NCBI GenBank assembly: GCA_021613375.1 | Contig: CM038704.1 | Span: forward strand, 8,528,091 to 8,592,090 | DNA: 64,000 nt | From: Megaleporinus macrocephalus | Taxonomy: Eukaryota > Chordata > Actinopteri > Characiformes > Anostomidae | Direction: 5' to 3' | The notes under the pieces: generated by a model | The model's database searches: none | Told to the model about the DNA's origin: nothing | The model's input: the letters and a program-made list of their open reading frames with translations, nothing else | Made by a program: the position numbers and the translations under genes | In this document: positions 22,813 through 33,205 of the stretch, one piece after another | How the letters are laid out: each line of letters starts with the position of its first letter | Numbering within the stretch: position 1 is the stretch's first letter

Positions 22813-22990
22813 TGAGAAAACAAGAGGGCAGAGAGAGGGAAAGAGAGATGAGAACAAGAGAGAGAGAGAGAGATGAGAGAACAATTGGAAAGGGAGCAAG
22901 GGAGGGAGAGAGAGAGAGAGAGATAAGAAAACAAGAGGAGGAGAGAGCGAGAGAGAGAGAGAGAGGGAGAGATGAGAAAACAAGGGGGCG
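22236..22990. repeat. (GA)n-rich purine tract, about 750 bp
   Basis: The plus strand is almost purely purine. It contains a duplicated about 130-bp module (GAGATAGAGACAGATAAGAA at 22340 and again at 22481) and later GAGATGAGAGAACAATTGGG units. The 265-codon 'S-L-S-L' frames on the minus strand and R-E-R-E frames on the plus strand are composition artefacts. Confidence 0.95.
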
Positions 22991-23904
22991 GGGAGGGAGA
23001 AAGAGACTAAAGAGATGTTCTGTGTCTGGAGACTTGAAAAGCTGGTTTGATGTTTGGAAGAAGTGGTGAGAGTTGAGATGTTTGCTGGCTCTGAAACTCC
23101 ATATGTTAGCCTAGTGTAGACACTTCTCTGCTGACACTGTTCTTCTTAAGGAACATCTGCAGACCAAAATCTGCCGCATCTCATGCGTCTGCATTCATTT
23201 TCCATGCAGCTGCAGTGGACTGTAGAAAACAGCAGCAGTTATTAAATGTAGATGTTAAAGTTTGGGGGTCTGATAACAGTAGAGGGAGTTGACAGTAGTG
23301 ATTTAATTAAGTGTACATATTATAGGGATTCTTTCTGAGCTTTGCACTACAGTTCTCTTAAATATATATTCTCTTATATTCTCTTATAATTTAATATCTT
23401 TGTTTTGTGTTTACTTTATTATAGGTTGGTTACATTTCTTCTACTTCTCTCGTGGTTATTACTTTATTAAACATCATGTTTTTGGTCCATATCTGTCTGG
23501 ATAATCACGGAATGAGCTTGAAAGTATGTGGCATGGACGAAATAGCACAAACAAATTATTTTTGTTATTATTGTTTTTTGGGGTTTTTTTGCCTTATATA
23601 ACTAAATAGTAATAACAAAGGCATCTAGAGATCGGATACTCTGCACATTATAACTGGTGGTCTAAATGAATGAAGGCAGACTGATCACAACAGGAACATG
23701 TGAAAAAAGCAAATTAATTCAAATTAAATCCTATATTAAATACAGCACTCTCTCTCTATCCATCCATCTATCTATAGATACATACATATATATGTATAAC
23801 TATTCATGGTTTGCAGCTTGTAGTGAACCCTCTGTATTTGCTCTCATGAAGTCTTCTTGTTATGGTAGACTTAGATACTGATACACCTACTTCCTAAAGA
23901 GATA
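22991..23904. other. Unique DNA, no gene
   Basis: The part 23090-23225 ('CTCATGCGTCTGCATTCATT', 'CATGCAGCTGCAGTGG') is candidate conserved non-coding sequence. Short CTAT and ATAT repeats lie near 23750-23800. Confidence 0.35.
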
Positions 23905-24045
23905 GATCTTCACTTCATCCACCACTGATGCCTTCCATAGCTGTCCAGTCCTTTTTGAGTTCCTGAGCTCACCAGTGGACTCTTTTTACCCCCCACAATG
24001 TACCAAACTGTTAATTTGGCCACTCCTAACATTTCTGACATTTCT
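23905..24045 (-). pseudogene. Tc1-like transposase fragment, minus strand
   Basis: On the minus strand it reads EMLGVAKLTVWYIVGGKKSP and then LVSSGTQKGLDSYGRHQWW. This is the helix-turn-helix linker region of a Tc1-like transposase, the same segment as in the plus-strand remnant at 24378. The two lie about 470 bp apart as an inverted pair. Only this piece remains. Confidence 0.8.
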
Positions 24046-24149
24046 ATATATATATATATATATTCTATTCTATATATATTCTTTACACACTTGGGGTGAA
24101 GTAGCATATAAATATATATATATATAGGCTGCTTCACCCTAAGTGTGTA

Positions 24150-24272
24150 AAGGAGAGGTATTGCAGGTCCTTCCTTCCTGCTGCTGTTAGACTCTACAAC
24201 CAGCACTGCTCCCAGCTGACCACATACACAGTGGACTACATACACAAACACTTAAACTCTACACACTTACAG
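24150..24272 (+). pseudogene. LINE reverse-transcriptase C-terminal fragment
   Basis: The frame reads KERYCRSFLPAAVRLYNQHC, then SQLTTYTVDYIHKHLN. RSFLPAAVRLYN is the characteristic tail of fish non-LTR retrotransposon ORF2 proteins. About 41 codons are open, preceded by an AT repeat and without the upstream polymerase. It is 5'-truncated, as LINE copies usually are. Confidence 0.65.
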
Positions 24273-24377
24273 AAAATATATATATATTTTTAATGTAACA
24301 TAATGTGCAATCTTTTTCCATTCAACGTCCAATTATTTGTAAATACATTTACATTTAGCTGTTTACCAAAACATATT

Positions 24378-25050
24378 AAAAATACAGCATGCTGTCAAAG
24401 GAGCTCTCAATGGGAGCGAAACAGGCCGTCATCAGGCTGCAAACAAGAAGAAATCCATCAGTGAGATAGCGGGAATGTTAGGAGTGGCCAAATTAACAGT
24501 TTGGTACATTGTGGGGTAAAAAGAGTGCACTGGTGAGCTCTGGAGCTCAAAAAGGCCTGGACAGCTATGGAAGGCATCAGTTGTGGATAATCACTGAATC
24601 CTTTTCATTGAGAGCAAAGACAGAGGGTTCACCACAAGGTGCAAACCATAAATTAACCCTTAAACATTGAAAGGCCAGATTAGATTTAACCAAAAAAACA
24701 TCTAAAGAAGCCAGACAGATAGAGGAACACACTTGGGGTGAAGATAGAGGAAACTAAGATAAGATAGAGGAAACTAAGATTAACCTGGATCAGAATGATG
24801 GGGAGAAAAAAGCACCAGAGCACACCACATCCTCTGTAAAACATGGTGGAGGCAATGTGATGGCAAGAGAATGCATGGTTTTCAGAGGCACTGGGTCACC
24901 AGCTTTAGCATTTTACTTGCTTAAGACAGAACTTAAGGTAGAAAGACCCCCAAACAAGCAACAACTAAAGACATCAGATGTGCAGGAATCCGTGTGGGCA
25001 GTAACCAATGTGGCGCAAAGTATGCTGTTGGTGGCACCTATCTAAATAAA
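24378..25050 (+). pseudogene. Tc1-like transposase remnant, plus strand
   Basis: It opens with KELSMGAKQAVIRLQTRRNP (first helix-turn-helix), then SVKHGGGNVMA-like text near 24835 and the end of the catalytic domain (LLKTELKVERPPNKQQLKTS) near 24920. Stops, a frameshift near 24500 and a large deletion in the catalytic core make it non-functional. A short tandem duplication (GATAGAGGAAACTAAGAT) occurs near 24745-24780. It is a different Tc1 subfamily from 20918 and 30187. Confidence 0.85.
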
Positions 25051-25059
25051 GACTGGGCA

Positions 25060-25250
25060 TAACTCTTTATCTGATCACTTTGTGGCAGCTTCTTGTTTGA
25101 ATCTTCCCATTCCACCTTAGCTTAGAAGGATTAGCATTATCTTAAATGCTGTGGCAATTATACTGGCACCTCCGGCTACTTGTGTGGCACCTTATTTGAA
25201 TTTTTAAGTTCCTCCTTAAATGTGACTGCAGTCATGCTGGCACCTGCATG
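25060..25250 (+). repeat. 74-bp tandem repeat, first block
   Basis: Two to three diverged units contain 'GCTGGCACCTCAGGCTACCT', 'GTGTGGCACCTTATTTGAAT' and 'TTCCACCTTAAATGC'. The same unit continues after the CCTAA array at 25545. Confidence 0.8.
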
Positions 25251-25304
25251 ACTGGCATCGCTATCAACACCATCAGTATCACCAATAATAGGGGGTAAAA
25301 AAAC

Positions 25305-25545
25305 CTTGTGCTACGTTAACCTCACCCAAAAAAACTATTCCTGTTCAACTCAACCCAAAAACCAATCCTATCCTTAACCTCAACCCAAAACCTAATGCTG
25401 ATGTTCACCTTAACCTCGCCCCCAAAACCTAATCCAGACCCTAACCTTAACCTCAAACCAAAAACTAATCAAGACCCTGACCTTAACCTCAACCCAAACC
25501 TAACCCTGGCCTTAACCTCAGCCAAAAACCTAATCCTAAACTACC
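25305..25545. repeat. Degenerate CCTAA/TTAACC array, block 1
   Basis: Units of about 30 bp (TTAACCTCAACCCAAAACCT + AATCCTGACC) recall worn telomere-like (CCCTAA)n sequence, but the exact hexamer is rare. The block is introduced by ATCAGTATCACCAATAATAG, which is repeated before the larger array at 26696. The two arrays therefore share an origin. Confidence 0.85.
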
Positions 25546-25785
25546 TGTGAGGCACCTTATTTAATTTTTTTCCAGTTCCACCTTAAATGCGGCTACAGTT
25601 ATGCTGGCAGCTCAGACTACCTGTTTGGCACCTTATTTGAATTTTCCAGTTCCACCTTAAATGCCGTGGCAGTCATGCTGGCACCTCAGGCTTCCTGTGT
25701 GGCACCTTATTCGAATTTTCCAGTTCTACCTTAAATGCAGCAATGGTTATGCTGGCACCTCAGGCTACCTGTGTGGCTGTTATAT
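25546..25785 (+). repeat. 74-bp tandem repeat, second block
   Basis: Three clear units (boundaries near 25590, 25676 and 25752) of the same family as 25060-25250. Related single units occur near 33130 and 47410. Confidence 0.85.
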
Positions 25786-26695
25786 GCAGTTACATCTTCA
25801 CCAGTAAGAAGACCAGATATGATTAGAACAGATGTAAATAAGAATAAACACAATACAAAGTAACATGAATGTCTTATTATGAAAGAAGTAGATCATATGT
25901 TTCGTTAAAGCCCAATGGAACTTTGTTAACCTCTGAAAAATAACACATCACCTTTAAATCTGAGAGTGAAATCCTAATGTGCACAAGTCTGCAACTAGAC
26001 CACGCAGACTACTGCACTAATGCTCATTTGTGTAGCAGGATGCTTAACACTGCACAGTGATCATTTCCCCCAACTGTTATTATGTGGACAATATTTAGAG
26101 AACAATGTTAACAGATAGTTATGTGAGAGAGCAGTAGTGTCTCTAAAGAGCCATGACTCAGCGCTACTGTGACTCACCGTTTGTAGAAGATGAATCAAAT
26201 GTCAATTTTCCAACTCGAGCATGAGGAAGAACCTCGGCTCCCATCTTCTGAATCAGAAGATAATTACCCTCCAGTGACCCATTAAAGAAAATCACAGTTT
26301 TTCACTAACAAGTACTCAGTGGATTTACTCACTGAACTGCCCTTGGGGTTTCTGCATGGAGGAAGAGAGAACAAGAAACAAACGAAGGAAGAGGAATAAA
26401 CCAAACACACATTCAACATCAATTCTTTGGAAGCCTTCATGAAAGTAGACTGATTTCAGGCTTCATGACCCTCAGCGTGACCTTGTATAATGAGATTACT
26501 GTACAGTAAGCTGCTGCAGTGTTGATCAGAGTACAGACTGAAAGTGTGGAGCATGTTGATAAGCTAAAAACAAGCCAAAGCAATGCAGCGCTGTAACACG
26601 ACCCTGTTGAATTAGGAATGTCGGCCCCTATTCATTACAGCTACATATGGCCCAATCAGAAACATGCTTAATTTACATTAAGTATTAAAAATCAT
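25786..26695. other. Unique DNA holding a candidate exon; possible conserved block 26465-26690
   Basis: Apart from the exon-like segment at 26178-26247, no repeat is seen. The block 26465-26690 ('CTTGTATAATGAGATTACTG', 'CAATGCAGCGCTGTAACACG', 'ATTCATTACAGCTACATATG') looks constrained but is not open. Confidence 0.35.
26178..26247 (-). CDS. Candidate exon, unknown gene, minus strand
   Basis: Seventy bp lie between a good acceptor (TTATCTTCTGATTCAG) and a consensus donor (GTGAGT). They read KMGAEVLPHARVGKLTFDSS and end after STN plus one base (start phase 0, end phase 1). No stop lies in this frame. The protein is not recognised. The exon at 48842-48932 on the same strand ends in phase 0 and would splice directly to this one. 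It is the only region in this 900-bp stretch with exon structure. It could also be a chance open segment in a conserved block. Confidence 0.35.
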
Positions 26696-26734
26696 CACCA
26701 TCGGTATCACCAATAATGGGGGGTCAATAATTGC

Positions 26735-27205
26735 CCTAAACCTCGTCCTACCTTAACCTCACCCAAGAAACTATTCCTGTAGTTCACCTCAACCACCTCG
26801 CCCAAAACCAATCCTCCTCTTAACTTCAACCCAAAGCCTAATCCTGACCTTAACCTCTGCCATAAACCTAATCCTAACCTTAACCTCAACCCAAAGCCTA
26901 ATTCTGACCTTAACCTCAACCTAAAATCTAATCTTGACCTTAATTTCGACCCTAGCCTAATCCTGACCTTAACATCAACCTAAAATCTAATTATGACCTT
27001 AATTTCGACCCTAACCTAATCCTGACGTGCACCTCAACCCAAAACCTAATGCTGATGTTCACCTTAACCTCGACCCAAAACCTAATCCCGACCCTAACCT
27101 TAATCTCAACCCAAAAACTAATCCAGACCCTAACCTTAACCTCAACCCAAAACCTAATTCTGATCCTAACTTTAACCGTAATCTCAAACCAAACCTACTC
27201 ATAGA
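26735..27205. repeat. Degenerate CCTAA/TTAACC array, block 2 left part
   Basis: About 30-bp units (ACCTTAACCTCAACCCAAAA + CCTAATCCTG) run up to the hAT insertion at 27206 and resume at 28457. The P-N-P-N open frame at 27027-27221 is an artefact of the repeat. Confidence 0.9.
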
Positions 27206-28123
27206 TAGGGCTGGGCGATAAAACGATAACGATAATTATTGCGAAATAACATTTTCTCAATAGAACTTTAAGACGTAGTTGATAGAAAGTCGATAGCATT
27301 AAGTTCCATCCGTGTTTTGAGAGACAACACGAACAGCCAATGAGAATGAGAATAGCGCCGCTCCAAACCAATCAGGTGTCTGAACCAGAGTTCCAGCCAC
27401 TTCGTGTTTGGTTGAGACACACAGCGCAGAGTGTAGACGTAGCAGCACCTTAACCAACGTGCTAGTAATAAGTAACTGCAGGCGTCATAGTCGAGCAGAG
27501 AGAATAAAATAAGAGAAAATAACAACAGAAAATGTTAAACTACTACTGAAAGAAACATGATACACGTGTTAAAAATCTTAAAATAATCTGCTAAGATAAG
27601 ATAAACAGGTAAACAGGTGCTGTCCTGCTGCTGTATTGACAAAGCGCTACGGGGTGTTTGAGCTTCAAGTGTTCGTGTATAGCAGTTGTGCTCTTGTGTT
27701 GTGAGATTTGACAGAGCACCACACTGTTGTGTTTCTGTGTAAAATACTCCCACAACTTTAGATACACGCGAGCGATTGTTTGTAGCTGCAGCTTGCGCTC
27801 CAGATAAATCCATGCTTTCAGTAGACGTGGCCACCTTAGCGACGCACGCTATGCTAATCAACATAATTTCGTAATCGATAAAGATAAATATATATATATA
27901 CTGTAGGAGTTTGAGTGAGAACGCTGAGGCAAAGTTGACTTTATAACCAAAATCCCGAGTAGGAAACTTTTTTTCTACCGAAAACCGCTAAACCAACTCC
28001 CCATTTGAGCCGACAGAGTCGACTCACCGCTACGAATCCTTTCCTCAGACTGATCTTAAAGTGCCAGCAACAGCCTGCTTAACACAGAGTCTGTGTTTGA
28101 ATACTGTTTATACTAATACTGCC

Positions 28124-28186
<63 letters not shown>

Positions 28187-28198
28187 TATATATATATA

Positions 28199-28237
<39 letters not shown>

Positions 28238-28456
28238 TTAATACAGTTGTGTAATGTTCTATAGTACATTTGTCTATTTGTCTGAAAATAAATTAGAGAA
28301 AAACAATTTAAGAAAAAATGTAAATTTTGATATCTTCATATCTCACTTAAAGTAAAAAGGAAATAGTGATTTGATTTATATCGTGATATATATCGATATC
28401 GACTGATATGAAAAAAATTATCGTGATAAGATTTTTTCCCATATCGCCCAGCCCTA
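27206..28456. mobile_element. hAT-type element, 1251 bp, inserted in the CCTAA array
   Basis: Terminal repeats TAGGGCTGGGCGATA are present at both ends (right end reads TATCGCCCAGCCCTA). The flanking duplications are CTCATAGA (27198-27205) and CTCATAGG (28457-28464), 7 of 8 identical, as for hAT. Sub-terminal ATCG-rich text (GATATATATCGATATCG) and a GC-richer middle are present, but no transposase. The two minus-strand frames (27268-27525 and 27535-27864) lack hAT motifs. A (TA)n(TG)n microsatellite lies at 28127-28232. Confidence 0.9.
28127..28232. repeat. (TA)n(TG)n compound microsatellite
   Basis: About 37 TA units followed by about 15 TG units, inside the hAT element. Confidence 0.97.
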
Positions 28457-29075
28457 CTCATAGGCTTAACCTCGATCCAAACTTAATCCTAATCTTAATC
28501 TTAGCCCAAAACCTAATCCTGACCTTAAACTCAATCTAAAATCTAATCTTGACCTTAACCTCAACACAGACATAATCCTGTTGTTTACCATAACCTCCAC
28601 CCAAAACTTAACCTAACCTAATCCTCCTCCTAACCTCAACCCAAAACCAATTCTACTCTTAACCTCAACCCAAAACCTAATCCAGACTCTTACCTTAACC
28701 TCATACCTAATCCTGACTTTTACCTCTATCAAAATCTAATCTTAAGCTTAGCCCAAACCTTATCCTGGCCTTAACCTTAACCTCAGCATTAAACCTAATT
28801 TTAACCTTGACCCAAAACCTAATCCCGACTCTAACCTCAATCTTGGCCCAAAAACCTAGCCCTAACCTTAATCTCAGCCCGAAACCTGATCCTGACCATA
28901 CTCTAGACATTTTCTTGACCCTAACCATAACCTCAATCCAAAACCTTATCCTGATTCTAACCTTAACCTCAAACTAAAACTTAATCAGGACCCGATCCCT
29001 GTTCCTAATCCTAGCCTTCACCCTGGCCCTAATCCCGACTCTAACCCTAACCCAAGACTAATCCAATTTAACTCA
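28457..29075. repeat. Degenerate CCTAA/TTAACC array, block 2 right part
   Basis: It continues the interrupted array. Near the right end it approaches CTAACCCTAACCC (about 29040), the closest match to the vertebrate telomere hexamer. Confidence 0.9.
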
Positions 29076-30186
29076 GTTAAAGGATGGCACCAACTGATCC
29101 AAATGAATTCGGCTAATTATTAATGAATCCTATTTACACAGTTAATTAAAAGCCTCCTAATAACGTACTGAACATTCAGAAGCTTCTTCGTTGCTACATT
29201 ATTGATATGTTGTTTCATTACTGAGAGTCTGTTGAGCATCTGTTTTTTTTTTTAAAAAGACCCCCAAATAAATTGTCACCATCACAATATATACGTCATT
29301 GTTCTACACAATAATATCATATTGTCACTTAAGGACTTTGATGATATGGTATTATGGGGTATCGTGGCGATTCCCACCACTGATAATAGGCAAGTGGGCC
29401 TACATACAGCTATAACTGCTTTCCAGGACAAGCTCCAGAGCACCGGAACAATGCTGGGAATGAGACACCCTAGAAATCTAGACTCCCTGAGCAGAACTAG
29501 GAGCTCTTTCAGACACGCCCTCAACTCTGAGGGGCTGCAGTTCATAGTCTGAAGAATAAGCCTGAGAATAAATGAAGCAACTGTTTTGCTGCTGCACAAA
29601 TGATCCTTATGGAATATTCAAGGGACGCATCTGCACATTCTGAGCATGGGCTTCATGCTCCTCGTGGCTGCATGCTGATTGCATAATTATTTGAATCTTG
29701 CCATCACCGCTTCAATGTCATCACCCCTCAGATTCTCATTTCAAGTCCATAGATTAATCTGACTCTGATATGCTCTGATTACTGTAATTAATCTGAAATA
29801 AAGCACTTTGTCTGGATTTGCTGAGAAGTAATTACAGCAGCGATTAGAAAACTTGCTGAACGACTGGAGCGTTCCTGCTCAATGACATCGCAACCAAATC
29901 AGCCCCACCGTCTCCATCAGTTATGCTGCACCTCATCACAGCCCTGACACTGGATATTATAAATATTGTTATTTGATATCCAGCTCTCTTGATTAGATCG
30001 GAGTTCGGCCTGAGAGAAATAATTGAGTGATTAATCGTTGGGCACAAAGAAAGAAGTCTGCTCTGTCGCAAGGTCATTTCAAATCTCTGAGCAGAAACAG
30101 AAGGAAACAGATTAGGAACATCTCCAAGTGAGTCGAAGCAGGTACGCTGTAATTAGAAGTCTTGGTTCTGTAGATATATACCCTAT
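29076..30186. other. Unique DNA; candidate conserved non-coding block 29690-30075
   Basis: The block is unusually rich in homeodomain-type cores: TAATTATTTGAA, GATTACTGTAATTAATC, AGTAATTACAGCAGCGATTA and AATTGAGTGATTAATCG. No frame is open throughout. The segment 29330-29550 stays open for 76 codons but has no family signature. The density of palindromic TAAT sites suggests an enhancer. Confidence 0.4.
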
Positions 30187-31080
30187 ATTGGCAACAGTAC
30201 TCACTCACCCATCCAAATCATTGAATTCAGGTGTTTTAGGTGTAGCAAACCAAAACACCTAGTCATGCAGACTGCTTCTACACACATTAGAATTAAAGAA
30301 TGGGTCGCTCTCAGGAGCTCAGCGTGGTACTGTGATAGGACGCCACCTGTGCAGCAAGTCCAGTCGTGAAGTTTCCTCACTACTAAATATTCCACAGTCG
30401 AATGTCAGTGGTGTTATAACAAAGTGGAAGCGATTGTGAACGCAAGCAACCGACAATGACAGAGCGAGTCAGCGGATGCTGAGGAGCATAGTGTGCAGAG
30501 GTCACCAACTTTCTGCAGAGTCAATCACTACAGACCTCCAAACTTCATGTGGTCTTCAGATCAGCTCAAGAGCAGAGTGTAGAGAGCTTCATGGAATGGG
30601 TTTCATGGCCGAGCAGCTGCATCCAAGCATTACATCACCAATCGCAATGCAGAGCGTCGGATGCAGTGGTGTAAAGCACGCCGTCACTGGACTCTAGAGC
30701 AGTGGAGACACATTCTCAGAAGTGATGTATCACGCTTCTCCGTCTGGCAACCCAATGCACTAGTCTGGGTTTGGCTGTTGCCATGAGTACGGTGTTAAGT
30801 TTGGTAGAGGGGGAATTATGGTGTGGGGTTTTTCAGAAGGTGGGCTTCAGTTCCAGTGAAAGGAATTCTTAATGCTTCAGCAGACCAAGAGATTTTGGAC
30901 AATTTCACGCCCCCAACTTTGTAGGAACAGTTTGGGGGCGGCCCCTTCCTGTTCCAACATGGCTGCCCACCAGTGCACTATAGTGCAAGTTCTATAAAGA
31001 CATGGAGGAGCGAGTTTGGTGTGGAAGAAATTGACTGGCCTCAACCCGATAGAACACCTTTGTACATCAGGTGTAATTGA
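30187..31080 (+). pseudogene. Degenerate Tc1-like element with broken transposase
   Basis: The terminal-like text ACAGTACTCACTCACCCATC leads into an interrupted transposase: LSAESITTDLQTSCGLQISS, a GFHGRAAASKHYITN segment, RRMQWCKARRHWTLEQWRH near 30660 and GIMVWGFS-like text near 30815. Frameshifts and stops separate these parts, and the C-terminus is lost around 31080. It is the same family as 20918-21665, inverted. Confidence 0.85.
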
Positions 31081-31288
31081 AATTGACAACTGTTCACAGT
31101 TTGCAAGACTAAAAATAATCTTACAGAATCTGAAATATACCATGTTTACATTTCATTTATAATGAAAAAACAAGATAAATACTACATTCATGCTACATAA
31201 AACAAGATTTTGTATTTTTGTATGTGCACTATGCAAAAAAAATCATTGCCAAATACACACTAGTACAAAAATCATATTCCAATATTTA

Positions 31289-31332
<44 letters not shown>

Positions 31333-31424
31333 CACTACAGTGCAGAAATCACTAAAGCCGATAGTTTAAAAGACTTTATATTTACAATAAGTAGTTTTTA
31401 AAGTCTGGGTTTCTTTGCTAAGAC
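31081..31424. repeat. AT-rich stretch with (ATT)n at 31287-31330
   Basis: About 15 ATT units in otherwise AT-rich DNA. No gene. Confidence 0.85.
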
Positions 31425-31497
31425 AGCTACCCCCAGGGACCCCGATCCACAGGAAGGCAGTAGATAATGGATGGTTGGATGGATGGATGGATGGTGC
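31425..31497 (+). mobile_element. SINE 3' tail with GGAT repeat
   Basis: 'ACCCCCAGGGACCCCGATCC', 'GGCAGTAGATAATGGATGG' and then (GGAT)n. This matches the tail form of the SINE at 42842 (GGAAAATAATGGATGGATGG). It is 5'-truncated. Confidence 0.6.
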
Positions 31498-32114
31498 TGG
31501 TACACGTCCTGGGTGGACTGAAAGGAAGAAGCTGAAGTGGTTGTTTCCTTCTGCCTGGCGTGATCAGGAAAGTCTGAGGTGTCTGGCGTCTCTCAGTGAG
31601 AATTGAATTAAGAGTGAATCTTCCTTCAGACGATCTGCTGAAACTGTGCCTGCGTAAGCCGCCTCACGGACTTAGGAGGACTGAAATGAAATTGAACGGC
31701 TCACTGATCAATTCATTAGCTTTTCTTGCTGTGTTAGTATATTTGGGCTCCAGTAATTGAGGCACTGAATACGGCCTTAAATAGCAGGAAAGGAAATTGA
31801 AGCATCATAAGAGGGATATTTCATAAAATATCATTTTTTTTCCCCCAATTAACTGCTGTCAGGAGTTTAGCCTCAGTTGTTACCCAGCATGCACTGAATG
31901 AAGAGCATTCAGAAATCCTATTTCTTCTCGAAAGCCAGAGTTGGATTGGTTTTACCAAAGGAGGTCCAGAAATGTTAGAAGTGGGTCATTTGACTGGCGT
32001 GCGGGTGTAAGGTTCTCTGATTACCAGGAGTTACACCAAATAGCTTCAATCAAAGCACCATCGCATGGACATGTACATCAGTGTTTCACACGTCTATAAT
32101 CCACATGTGCTGGC
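31498..32114. other. Unique DNA; candidate conserved block 31600-31900
   Basis: 'CAGTAATTGAGGCACTGAAT', 'CTCACTGATCAATTCATTAG' and 'CTCAGTTGTTACCCAGCATG' give a conserved-element look. No coding is seen. Confidence 0.35.
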
Positions 32115-33025
32115 TGGTGCATAGACCATATAATAGTCCGTATAATTATATATTTATGTATATATTTTCCTTATTGTTTCAACATATACATCCTCCTTTC
32201 TTATGTGCATTAGCATTAATACTACTGGTATCTAATAATAACTACTAACTTTGCTGCATCTAGTGTGAGGAACTCTATAGGCATATCTTGAGCTTTGAGT
32301 ATACGGTATGGTACAAATGTTTTAGTTACTTGGACACATTATCATATTTAAAAAGCTATTTGTTCCAGACAGGGAGCTTTTATTTGTTCAGTAAAATCAT
32401 TTATTATTTATATATTTAAACAGTATTAATACAGTAAGTGGTGCTTTTACATATTGTCACTGTCCAATGAAAAACAAGTATCTCTAAAATAGCAACTTTA
32501 CAGGAGAGACCAAAAACTTATTTTACTTTCAATGGAAGTCAATGGAACCAGAATTTTTCCAAGCTATTTTTGAGCACTTCTATTGGTCCATTTATCATGA
32601 AATGTTCAAACAATGTAAATGACAAGTGGTGAGTTCAAATAATGTAGAAAACTCAAAATCGACAAAAATTGAGATACATATTTTTCATTGGACGGCAACA
32701 ATACGTCAGTGTGTTAATTTAACCCTTTCCAAGCTTCTCCTTGTGGAAACAACCCAGTATTATTTACAGTTCTCATCTAATACCTGCTTTGACTGCTCAG
32801 TACTTCATTAAACTAAATCAAGATTGCTGCTGAAGGAACTGAATACATTCATACAATGTCTGGGGCGTCCAGGAGAAATCTGGAACCTAACTTTGTTCTT
32901 CAAACTGGAGCTCAAGATATGATCTACTTCTCTTACAATAAGATAAACATGTTACTTTGTACTGTATGTATGATTATTTACATCTGTTCTAATCATATTG
33001 ATGAGATGAAGGGTTTCAAACAAAC
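32115..33025 (+). repeat. Dispersed repeat D, copy 1, split by an M2 miniature
   Basis: It matches 51400-52030 in order: 'CTGGTATCTAATAATAAC', 'AAAAAGCTATTTGTTCCAGA', 'AACCCTTTCCAAGCTTCTCC', 'ATGTCTGGGGCGTCCAGGAG' and 'TGTATGATTATTTACATCTG'. A 248-bp M2 miniature (32454-32701) is present here and absent from copy 2. The open frames in both copies (MSGASRRNLE...) share a start but diverge and stop, and no known domain is seen. The family is not recognised. Confidence 0.85.
32454..32701 (+). mobile_element. M2 miniature element, complete copy, 248 bp
   Basis: The terminal repeats are TTGTCACTGTCCAATGAAAA and, from the right end, TTGTTGCCGTCCAATGAAAA. TA flanks both sides (32452-32453 and 32702-32703). 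The matching position of repeat D copy 2 (about 51720-51730) lacks it. The TA target and lack of coding make it a Tc1/mariner-type MITE. Confidence 0.9.
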
Positions 33026-33114
33026 AATCAGCTTAGATTTTTACAGTAGTGCAGCCTCGTCAACATGTCTCGAAAAAAAAATAAAGGAGGAGGCATTTTG
33101 TACTGAGCTGAAGT

Positions 33115-33205
33115 CAGTTTCTCATTGGCCAGTTTCTTGTTTGAATTTTCTGGGTCCACCTTAAATGGTGCAGGAGGTATCATAACACCTTAGAATGTAA
33201 CTGCT
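33115..33205 (+). repeat. Unit related to the 74-bp repeat of 25 kb
   Basis: 'GGCCAGTTTCTTGTTTGAAT', 'CTGGGTCCACCTTAAATGG'. A single diverged copy follows repeat D. Confidence 0.6.

Noticed and set aside
22137..22934. 265-codon minus-strand frame and R/E-rich plus-strand frames
   Set aside because: Product of the GA tract, open on both strands at once.
27027..27221. Asn-Pro-rich 64-codon protein
   Set aside because: Translation of the 30-bp CCTAA-type array.
32856..33164. MSGASRRNLE... open frame shared with 51759-52034
   Set aside because: Both copies belong to a dispersed repeat; after a common start they diverge and stop, and no domain is recognisable.
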